This document shows, piece by piece, positions 55,540 to 64,000 of a DNA stretch of 64,000 bases (position 1 is its first letter; each line of letters begins with the position of its first letter). Both the position numbers and the translations under genes were made by a program. The notes under the pieces were generated by a model. That model worked only from the letters and a program-made list of their open reading frames with translations, was not told where the DNA came from and searched no databases. Source of the DNA: Cryptomeria japonica (lineage: Eukaryota > Streptophyta > Pinopsida > Cupressales > Cupressaceae); assembly GCF_030272615.1 (NCBI RefSeq), contig NC_081405.1:603928677-603992676 (forward strand). Reading direction: 5' to 3'.

Positions 55540-56941
55540 TATACAGTTTCGATGTACCTATCTGCCCACCATAAGATTAGTTTCGATGTACCTGTGTCTA
55601 TGCGACTAAGGGAGAATGTTGGATACGTTAGTGACACAACCAAAGAGATTGGGTTGGGGTTCTTGCTTATTGGCCCATATGTATCATGAGATGCATGAGA
55701 TTCCCTATCGAGAGGCAAAGAGTATGGCCGTTGGGGTCCTTGTTTTATAGATTTGGGCATGGGAGCATATCCTAGTCTGCAGACTAGTTGTTGAGGAGTC
55801 GAGGTAGCCACATCAGCTTATTGTCTACTGATATGCAGATTTTATGACGCAACCCCACTTGGGGAAGATAAATTATTGGAGATGACATCTTGATGACTTG
55901 ATCGCAGTGGTATGGAGGCCATATAGGGGATTAGAGGAGTGGGATGATTGGAGGCGGGAGAGGAAGGTGATGTTTATGACTCGCCCACTCATTGGTAGAG
56001 CCTAGACCATTATTGAGCATTTTATGTTGAGAAGGGTTATGAGGTAGTATGGGTGGCCACAGGCCATATCACAGGAGTTCACTGCTTATGCCAGGTTTGG
56101 AGATGAGGAGAGGAAGGGATGGGGGTTGAGGTTATCTTATGCCCTTACAGTGTAGGAGTTGGTAACTCTCCAACTACTATGCTGGGATTACTTGGATGAT
56201 ATAGCTGATGCAGAGGTGACTGCAGAGTATAGGGATTATTTCCTAAGACATCCCTTCCCATGTTTTACAGATCTCGAAGAGCGGGCACCTCAAATAGATG
56301 AGGGTGAGGGTGATGCACTAGTACAGGCATAGAGAGGAGACACACCTAGGCAGATAGGGGGGACCCTAGTGTGAGCAACAATAGGACACCAGTTGTTGGT
56401 CGACAGAGGAGGAGAGGAGAGGGTGGCTCTTTAGGTGCTGTTGGAGGAGATGGAGGTGGAGCTAGGACTACTGAGCCTCAGGTAGATGTTGGGGGTGAGA
56501 GAGAGACGCGTGAGAGAGATACCCCTCGATAGGTGAGACAATGCAAAGATGAGAAGGCTGAGGGAGGGGAGGAGGAGATACCTCGTGGACAGATGCCAGT
56601 GGAGATGATTCGTATACTAGGAGGGAAAGTGAGGACCCTCTAGACGCAGCTATCAGTCGCATAGACACAGGTTACAAAGCGTGACCATGAGATTCACAGA
56701 TTGAGATTAGAGTGTGATTAGGAGGTGAAGAGATTGAGAGCCGAGCTAGCTACCTCCCAGCATGAGGTCCTTCACCAGTCTAGTCGAGGAGCATCTTATA
56801 GTGCAGTAGTGCTGACAGATAGGCAAGTGGTACCCTATTCTTAGTATATGGATCAATTAGAGGGAGCACAGGCACCTAGACAGTTTAAGGGCCAACAAGC
56901 ACCACCTCCTCTGCCAGGCAATGAGGGAGAGGGCCATAGCT
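55540..56941 (+). pseudogene. Plant mobile domain (PMD) gene, MAIN-like
   Basis: The plus strand encodes PMD hallmarks in order: CLLAHMYHEMHEIPYREAK, a segment around IWAWEHILV, VVWRPYRGLEEWDDW, and LRRVMRQYGWPQAISQEF, matching the family's W-x-P-Y and R-V-x-R-Q-x-G blocks. A C-terminal Arg/Glu-rich coiled-coil-like part (RDHEIHRLRLECD, VKRLRAELATSQHEV) ends at TAG near 56941. PMD proteins occur as host silencing factors (MAIN, MAIL1) and as passengers of Ty3/gypsy and Mutator-like elements. Here, decay and neighbourhood suggest a transposon passenger. At least five in-frame stops read as CAG-to-TAG or CGA-to-TGA changes. Confidence 0.78.
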
Positions 56942-58578
56942 AGCTTTGGATGCTCTTTGCCATTTTGTTGTATACCCCATTTTTTGGTACTCGACATATA
57001 TCTTGCTCCGATATTTTATATGACATTTTGAGATCATTTGTACCCTCTAAACATTGAGATTTTTTTGATGAAATACATATATGACACATGATTCGACCTC
57101 ATTGTACTTGTGTTGATTGATATGAGATTTTTATGAGATGTCTTTCTATATGCATTTTTCTATATGATGTTCTATATGAATGCATTTCTTTTTAGTATGT
57201 ATGTAATGCAGATGAATATGGATGTTTTTGTTTCTTTTTCATATACGCAAATAAATGATTTGATGAATGAAATGATGAGCTAATAATACAAATGTTCTTT
57301 CATGCAAATGAATGCATAATGGACTTATGGATTTATACGATATGCTCATGTATGTAGCTAACATCTCATGTAGGATTTTTGATGTCCATGCACAGGTACT
57401 CAATTGTGTCGATGATGATGATATAGTTGACCACTTGGAGAAGAAATGATGATTGTTTCGAAGTCATGCTCTCATTCAAAGAACAAAGAGATAAATTGTA
57501 TTATGCTGAAATCACTTGCAATGCATAAAATTAAGTATGAATGCAACCTAAAACTTAGTCACTGGATTTGGTATGCTTAATTATCATCATTGATCATTTT
57601 ACAATGTTGGAGATAGACATAAGCACCAAGGCATGAAGAGCCAAGATGACCTGAATGTCACGTCCTTTTGATTTAGCAAGTGAACATAAGCATCAAGGGA
57701 GAAAGAGCCAGGATGACCTGAATGTTGCTTGCATGCAAACACACCAGACAAAGTAGAGTTCCTTGCTTTACATATGCAATTATTGATTCTCTTATCCACA
57801 ATGATCCTTTTATCATTCATATCCTTGGACATATTAAGCATGCATCTGGATTGTACATTAAAAAAATTTCCTCAAAACAAACAAAAAACTAATTCCAACC
57901 TCCCTGTAGAATACAAATAAATGGAGTTGAGGTATGTGTGGTGATTTCACCTTGATGCGAAGGCACTAATCATAGACACCCAACTTATGAGATGTTTCCA
58001 AATCATCGAAATCACTCCTACAAGTAGAAAACAAAGAAAAGTATTATGCCCCCAGTCGTTGCTCCTCTTAGTCAAGATAAACTTCCTCAAGTTACTTAGA
58101 GGGAATAATACTGCAAACCAATTGAAAAGACAACACACAGACAATTTTCAATCAAATCTTAAACAGTTTTAGTGATTGTTTTCATTGTTCTTGCTTTGTG
58201 TGTTTACTCAGTGGTAAAACTCTATAGTGGTTAGGAGATAGGTGACTGACTCAGATTGAATGACCTAGTACTACCGACAAAAAGATATCTTAGTTAAATT
58301 GCTTAGGACATTTAAATTGATCAGTCTATTATCATGAGAGTTCCAAGAAGAACCAAGGTGTCATGAAAGTGACAGAAGGATATGCACAAGTTAAAGCAAA
58401 GATGCAGAAAAGCAGGAAATGCCAAATTTGTGTTGATAAATGGAGCACTTCAGTATAAGAGGCACCTGTTTACCAATTTTTCACCTTCTTGGCAAAGATT
58501 CTCTCTTTTTTTTTTTCAGGACTTTTTATGATTTTTCCCAAGACTATTTAGCTTTACAGATTGCTGGAGCAGAGAATG
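56942..58578. other. No gene recognised
   Basis: AT-rich DNA between the mobile-domain pseudogene and the gypsy integrase remnant. It contains one direct duplication (57617-57730). The right part presumably holds the 3' untranslated region of the minus-strand gypsy element, but no LTR was recognised. Confidence 0.5.
57617..57730. repeat. Imperfect direct repeat, period 67 bp
   Basis: ACATAAGCACCAAGGCATGA with downstream GATGACCTGAATGT (57617 on) recurs at 57684 as ACATAAGCATCAAGGGAGAA with GATGACCTGAATGT. Confidence 0.8.
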
Positions 58579-58873
58579 CTAAGTGTAGAATTTATTCAAG
58601 TGGATGGTGTTGATCAGTTCATGGAGCTGTTCTCCTTTTGATGTTGAGAGTTGATAAGCGCCAGAGCCAAAGGCTGCAGTAATGATGTAGGGACCCAACC
58701 AGTTGGGTTCAAACTTCCCCTTTTGTTCTCAAAACTATTGATTTTTGGGATTCTCTCGTAAAACAAGGTCACCAACCTGAAACTCTCTGTGTTGAACTTT
58801 CTTGTTATAACCTCTAGACATTCTCTTCTGGTAAGCTCCCAGATGATCAAATGCCACTTGCCGACGTTCATCT
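58579..58873 (-). pseudogene. Ty3/gypsy (Tat/Ogre-like) integrase C-terminus
   Basis: The minus strand reads DERRQVAFDHLGAYQKRMSR, then REFQVGDLVLRENP, a stop, and NWLGPYIITAAFGSGAYQL with a final HLNKFY. The GPY-type C-terminal module of Ty3/gypsy integrase contributes to DNA binding. It is the continuation of the fragment at 63792-64000, cut by copia-D. A stop and a frame change are present. Confidence 0.85.
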
Positions 58874-59129
58874 TGTTAATATCTTATTAGGGGTTTAGTT
58901 TTGTTTAGATTAATTTTTTATTAGTTTATTTTATTAGATTTTTCTGTTCCGACAGTTTTGTATAACAATTTACAACTATTTTTGCCTCCTCTTTATATCT
59001 GCTTGTTTATTTTATTTGATTGTATAGTTTTTACGGGAATACAAATTATATTTAGATTGCCATTCTTTCCATTCTTGTTTCTATCTGCTAATAGAGATTC
59101 CAGATTGTTATTTTCTGCTTGGGCTATCA
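58874..59129 (+). repeat. copia-D 5' LTR
   Basis: 256 bp, TGTTAATATC to GGGCTATCA, colinear with the 3' copy. It shares TTCTGTTCCGACA and TTGCCTCCTCTTTATATCTG with it. Confidence 0.92.
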
Positions 59130-59131
59130 GT

Positions 59132-59142
59132 TGTATCAGAGC
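59132..59142 (+). promoter_or_regulatory. copia-D primer binding site
   Basis: TGTATCAGAGC shortly after the LTR. It matches the initiator tRNA-Met site with one changed base near its start. Confidence 0.75.
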
Positions 59143-59363
59143 TTTGGAGTTTGGAGTATATTTTTATGTGAAGCATCTGAAGATTGTAGCTTTCTATAGA
59201 ATCAAAATATGGAAACAAAAATTGATTTAGGTGAAATCAATTTATATATTTTTACAAGAATTTTATATCTTGTTATATTTGGTTAAGTTTGGCAAGAGAT
59301 TTTGAGAAATCTTATAAATTTGCAAACTGTACAAATTCTATATACATTTATTTTCACTTTACA

Positions 59364-60242
59364 ATGCAGTCTATTGTTTCATTGATTGGGGAAATATTAA
59401 CCGGAAAAGATACTTGGTTAGAATGACATAGAAAAGTGGAAAATACATTAATTTTTAATGATTTATGGTATAAAATATGTGATGGAGATACCCAACCTAT
59501 AGAACTAATAGATGTTAAAGAAAAAGAAATTTGGAATTATAAAAATTCAAAAGCCTTGGCTTTGATAAGAGCTTCAGTTAATGGAGATGTATATCATCAT
59601 ATACAAGGATGCAAATTTGCTTGGGAAGCCCTTGACAAGTTAAAAAATTTATTTGATTCTCATTCAGAATTAGAATTTATTCAGTTACAATTAAAATTGT
59701 TCAATCTTGAATTAAAAAATGTCGATGCTATGAGTTTGGCTTCTAAAATTAGAGCCATAAAACAAGATGTTAATGTTGCTGGTGGGAAAGTTGATATTTA
59801 TCTCACTGCTTTTATTAAGGCACTCCTTCCAACACATTCTACTTATCTAGAGTCCCTTCAAGCAAATAACCAATTGAAAACCATTACTTTTGATTTATTG
59901 GTTGAAAAGTTGGTTGAATGTGAAAAAGCTTTTGGAAGAAAAATAGATAATACTAATGAAAATGTTTGTTTTTCTCACCAAGAAAAACCTCTAAATAAGA
60001 GCTCTTCAAGAGGAGGTTATAATGATAGAGGCAAAGGTAGAGGTCAATGGAGGAAAAATGATAATCAAAATGATAGGCAACATTTATATTGTAAAAGATG
60101 TGGTAGAAAAGGAAGTCATGAAGCACATGAATGCAAGATGTCATGGGATAAGATAGAAAGTTTTGAAGAAAATACTTTTAAGCAAAAACATAAAACAAAA
60201 GTTTATAATGACGATAAACTTTCAGATTATAAAATTCCATGA
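59364..60242 (+). pseudogene. copia-D gag
   Basis: ATG at 59364 (MQSIVSLIGEILTGKDTWLE) is followed by one TGA, then an open frame to 60242. The helical gag core (AWEALDKLKNLFDSHSELEF, LQLKLFNLELKNVDAMSL) and a basic Gly/Arg linker (RGGYNDRGKGRGQWRKND) precede one zinc knuckle CKRCGRKGSHEAHEC, which has one extra residue before His compared with the standard spacing. The start was chosen because the frame and the typical copia N-terminus begin there. Confidence 0.88.
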
Positions 60243-60560
60243 GTAGCCCAATTTGCTTGTGATAGTGATGGTGATCAATATGTGCTTTCTGTTTCTGACT
60301 CTGCATCTAATTCCTCATGGTATGGTTCTTGGATCTTAGATACTGGAGCCACACAACATATGACATTCCTACATGATTACTTTGAGGAATTTCATGAAAG
60401 TGCATGTGGTCCAATTTATTTAGCTAATAAATCAAGTCTCAAACCTATTGGAAAATGAACTATTCGATTTAAGTTGCCTAATCTTCCAGACTTTGTGCTT
60501 CATGATGTATTGTTTATTGCTCAATTGCAATGTAATTTGTTATCACTAGTATTGATTCGA
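60243..60560 (+). pseudogene. copia-D protease
   Basis: It continues in the gag frame after one TGA. The active site is WILDTGATQHMT with an intact D-T-G at about 60338, followed by FKLPNLPDFVLHDVLFIAQL and NLLSL. Further stops occur near 60458 and 60560. Confidence 0.88.
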
Positions 60561-61646
60561 TAACAAGGCTAATATATTCTATTAAAAGATGGGAAGGTTG
60601 TTGTTAGAAAACAATCAAATAATCAAGTTGTATTCACTGGATGTGAGGATGGGAGATTATTAAAACTAAATGACACTTCTTCTTTTTCTAAATTTTTTGC
60701 ATATCTTACTAAAGAAGGTAGTCTATCTCCTGTTCTTTTATGACATGCAAGATTTGGGCATATTGGATATGATAACATTCATATCCGACAAAATAATGGT
60801 GTTGATGGCTTACTTGTTTTGTCTAAAACAATTGAAAAATGTGAAGCATGTATTCTTGCCAAGCAACATAGAAATTCTTTTCCTCGCTCCACTTGCAGAG
60901 CACAAAGAAAATTGTAGCTTATTCATTTTGATTTATGTGGGCCTTTACCAGTAGATTCTATGGGAGGATCTAAGTATTTCATGTTGTTTATTTATGATTA
61001 CAGTCGTATGACTTGGATTTATTTCTTGCAGCAAAAATTAGAAGCTTTTGAAAATTTTAAAAGGTTTCGTGTTATGATTGAAAAACAAGCTCAATCTCAA
61101 ATTGGTACTCTTCGAACAGATAATAGTGGAGAATTTAATTCTCTAGTTTTTGAGGACTATCTACGTCAAAATGGGATCCAACATCATCTTACTGTTCCAG
61201 GTACTCCTCAACAAAATGGTGTTATTGAACGAATGAATAGAACTATCATGAATATGGTTCGTGCAATGTTATATTTTAAAGGAATCAAATTACATTTTTG
61301 GGCTGAAGCAACAAGAACTGTAGTTTATCTTCATAATAGATCTCCATCATCTGCATTACACCAATCTATTTCATATGAAGTGTGGTTTGGATATCCTCCT
61401 TCTATTCGACATCTTCACATTTTTGGTTCCACTTGCTATGCTTTAATTCCCAAGGATAAAAGAAGTATGTTGGAGCATCATAGTATTAAGTGTATTTTTC
61501 TTGGTTATTCAGAATATTCCAAAGCATATAGGTTGTATGATGAAGTCAACAAAACTTTCTTTATTACATGTGATGTTGTATTTGTTGAAACCTCCAACAT
61601 TGCTGAAATGATGAATGTAAATTCAAACAGCTTGATACAATTATAA
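60561..61646 (+). pseudogene. copia-D integrase
   Basis: Zinc region HARFGHIGYDNI ... CEACILAKQHR (60748-60880). Then comes catalytic Asp in LIHFDLCGPLPV, the FMLFIYDYSRMTW block, Asp in LRTDNSGEF and Glu in NGVIERMNRTI. A 228-codon open block (60960-61646) holds the core and the C-terminal HIFGSTCYALIP ... CIFLGYSEYSKAYRLYD. A TAG in front of LIHFDL interrupts it. Confidence 0.92.
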
Positions 61647-62755
61647 ATTTTTCTCTTTGGATAGAAAACTCTTGTGAGATCCCACATATAGAATCTATAT
61701 CTCCAAGTGATCTAATTCATGCTGCTCCATCAATAAATGACCAAGAAGAAACCCATCATGATGAGCTTGAACTCTTTGAACCATTAACCACTAATACAAC
61801 ATCTAGTAATGAAATGGTCACATCTTTTGTGCAACCAAAGTCTTCTTATAAGTGGGCAAAACAAGTCGAACAAACATTGAAAGATTTAAGACCTGATGAA
61901 ATAGGTAAAACAGGTACAAGAAGCTCTTACAAAGAAAGGTTCCAAGCTCAAACCAATAGTGTAGATAACTTGGAGACCATTGGTGAACTCAATCTCATAA
62001 TTGAATCTGAACCATCATCCTATAATGAAGCCAAAAATATTATAGTATGGAAGAAAGCTATGCAAGATGAGTATGATGCTCTTTTGAAAAATGGCACATG
62101 GGAGTTGGTTTATCCTCCACTTGGTTGTAAACCTATTGGTTGCAAGTGGATTTTCAGGAATAAATATAAAGCAGATGGTACAATTGACAAACACAAAGCC
62201 TGACTTGTTGCCAAAGGTTATGCTCAAAAGGAGGGCATAGAGTATGATGAAACCTTTGCACCTACAACAAAATGGACCACCATTCATGCTTTGTTGGCCC
62301 TTGCAACTCAATATGGGTGTAAAATTCACCAAATGGATGTTAAAACAACATTCTTAAATGGTGATCTCAAAGAATTATCTTATATGACTCAACCAGATGG
62401 GTATGCAGTCAATGGAAAAGAACATTAGGTATGCAAGCTTGTCAAATCATTACATGGTTTGAAACAAGCTCCTCGAGCCTGGTATGAAAAACTTACAGAG
62501 TATCTCTTAAATTTGAATTTCCAGCATTTTGAATTTGATGATGCCACACTTTTTGTTAAAAAACTTGATAACATTATTGTCTATCTTGTTGTTTATGTGG
62601 ATGATTTATTTATCACTGGTCCTGATGAGAATAATATTCAAAATGTGAAAGAACAATTGAAGCAAGGTTTTGATATGATTGATTTGGGCCATCTTCATTA
62701 CTATTTGGGTATTGAGGTAACTCAAACACCTCATTTTATTTTTATCACCCAATAG
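61647..62755 (+). pseudogene. copia-D reverse transcriptase
   Basis: Linker, then WKKAMQDEYDALLKNGTWEL, CKPIGCKWIFRNKYKADGTI and [53 protein letters not shown], the catalytic YVDD in VVYVDDLFITG, and LHYYLGIEVTQTPH follow. Stops at about 62202, 62426 and 62753 break it; the first is TGA where Arg (CGA) is expected. Confidence 0.92.
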
Positions 62756-63534
62756 AAATATATTGGTGAACTTTTGAATAAGTTTGGCATGGCTGATTGT
62801 AAGCCCCTTAGTACTCCTATGGAGAAAAATCTTAAGCTCTCTTCAGACGACCCTTCAGCATTGGTTGATGCAACTATCTACATTAAACTTGTTGGTAGTT
62901 TGATTTATGCTACAACTACTTGTTCGAATGTTTCTTTTGTTGTTCGAGTTCTTTCAAGGTTTATGCAACAACCTAGAGAAACTCATTGGTTAGCTGCCAA
63001 ACACATTCTTCGCTATTTGCAAGGTACTCAACACTATGGGCTTAAATACTCCAAGAAAAACCAATTTTCTTTGGTTGGCTATTCCGATTCCGATTATGCA
63101 GGTGATTCCACAGATGGAAAATTTACATCTAGGTATTTAATGTATCTTGGATCTGCTCTCATTTCTTGGAGATCTAAAAAGAAATTTGTTCCAACCGTCT
63201 CTTCTTCCGAAGTTGAATATATGGCCGCCTTTGAAGCAACTCGGGAAATCTTATGGCTTCAAAGAATTCTTGAAGACTTGCAAACACCATATATTTCATC
63301 AACTCCACTCTTCATTGACAATCAATCTGCTATCAAAATGGCTAAAAATCCAGTATTTCATGATCGCACCAAGCACATCAATACAAAGTTTCTTTTGATT
63401 TGACATTATGTGAAAGATGGTAGCATATACCTTAAATATTGCTCCACTACAGATCAACCAGCATATATTCTTACCAAGGCTTTGGGCAAAGAAAAGTTTG
63501 ATAAGTTCAGAGAAATGCTCAGCTTAACCCCTTC
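62756..63534 (+). pseudogene. copia-D RNase H
   Basis: Reads KYIGELLNKFGMADCKPLST, HILRYLQGTQHYGLKYSKKN, VGYSDSDYAGDSTDGKFTS, SSSEVEYMAAFEATREILWL and LFIDNQSAIKMAKNPVFHDR, with the acidic residues in SDSDYAGD, EVEYMA and FIDNQS kept. A TGA follows KFLLI at 63401; the tail ILTKALGKEKFDKFREML remains. It is the best-kept RNase H in the window. Confidence 0.92.
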
Positions 63535-63791
63535 AGATTATATCTCATCAAGGGTTTAGTTTTATTTAGATTAATTTTTAATTAGTTTATTTTATTAGGT
63601 TTTTCTGTTCCGACAATTTTGTATAACAATTTACAACTGTTTTTGCCTCCTCTTTATATCTGCTTGTTTATTTTATTTTGATTGTACAGTTTTTATGAGA
63701 ATACAAATTATATTCAGATTGCCATTCTTTCCATTCTTTTTTCTATCTGCTAACAAAGATTCCAGATTGTTATTTTCTGCCTGGGCTATCA
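63535..63791 (+). repeat. copia-D 3' LTR
   Basis: Partner of 58874-59129 and ends GGGCTATCA. The first five bases have diverged (AGATT against TGTTA) and no clear polypurine tract precedes it. Confidence 0.88.
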
Positions 63792-64000
63792 TGTCCAACA
63801 ATTCTAGTTCTTGCAATCTATATATTCTGTGATCTTCATTAGTAATAAGACCTTGCAAAGAAACTCTCAAAGAAGGAATTTCCACTTCAATAGGCAAGAC
63901 TGCTTCGGTCCCATACACCAAAGCAAAAGGTGTAGCACCGGTAGGTGTTCTGATGCTTGTTCTATAAGCCCACAGTGCCAGATTGAGGTGAAGATGCCAA
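63792..64000 (-). pseudogene. Ty3/gypsy (Tat/Ogre-like) integrase, runs off the window
   Basis: The minus strand reads WHLHLNLALWAYRTSIRTPT, GATPFALVYGTEAVLPIEVE and ITNEDHRIYRLQELELLD, typical of the post-catalytic part of Tat/Ogre-type integrases. It continues at 58873 after copia-D is removed. No stop lies inside this piece. Confidence 0.88.

Larger units (their letters stand above)
58874..63791 (+). mobile_element. Ty1/copia element copia-D with short LTRs
   Basis: About 256-bp LTRs (58874-59129 and ~63535-63791) enclose gag-PR-IN-RT-RH in copia order. It is inserted in a minus-strand Ty3/gypsy integrase. The LTRs remain highly similar, but the start of the 3' LTR and its polypurine tract have changed and the target duplication is unclear. 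Several single stops interrupt otherwise long frames. It is distinct from copia-A, B and C. Confidence 0.93.

Overview
This window looks like a heterochromatic, retrotransposon-dominated stretch of a large plant nuclear genome. It is AT-rich, has plant-type splice signals, initiator-tRNA-Met primer sites, plant-only transposon families (chromodomain Ty3/gypsy, Sirevirus-like Ty1/copia, a plant mobile domain gene) and a short-unit satellite. Old, diverged LTR pairs left in place and deep nesting would fit a gymnosperm, but that is inference. No rRNA, tRNA, CRISPR or bacterial-type gene was seen, and no fully intact host gene.

Layout, left to right. 1-1590 is a 359-bp tandem satellite, followed by three copies of a 110-bp repeat. 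2147-4155 (minus) is a seven-exon gene of unknown function whose splice sites are all readable; it carries one stop and one frameshift. 5064-16746 (plus) is a pol-less LTR element with a three-zinc-knuckle gag remnant and a long non-canonical ORF. A chromodomain Ty3/gypsy element (7205-13397, minus, target duplication CATCC) is inserted in that ORF. 16747-26439 is mostly non-coding, with LINE-like remnants.

26440-52009 is one ~6 kb Ty1/copia element (copia-A, plus) expanded to 25.6 kb by insertions. These are a pol-less element (27808-31004, minus, GACAA), a Sirevirus-like copia (copia-B, 32252-39799, minus, CACAT) and a ~2.1 kb solo LTR (40405-49238, GTTAT/ATTAT). The solo LTR itself holds another Sirevirus-like copia (copia-C, 41130-47832, plus, TCAAC/TCAAT). 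Removing the inserts gives continuous reading frames at several junctions. 52010-58578 is AT-rich and repeat-rich, with a plant mobile domain pseudogene (55540-56941). 58579-64000 is the edge of a second, Tat/Ogre-like Ty3/gypsy element (minus), split by a short-LTR copia (copia-D, 58874-63791, plus).

The main result is that the two pol-less elements share a long coiled-coil ORF that is not gag, protease, integrase or reverse transcriptase. Their LTRs and polypurine regions share hairpins, duplicated polypurine blocks and end motifs with copia-B and copia-C. The simplest reading is a non-autonomous family that uses Sirevirus-like machinery and carries its own conserved protein. Every mobile element here carries stops or frameshifts, so none is expected to be autonomous now.
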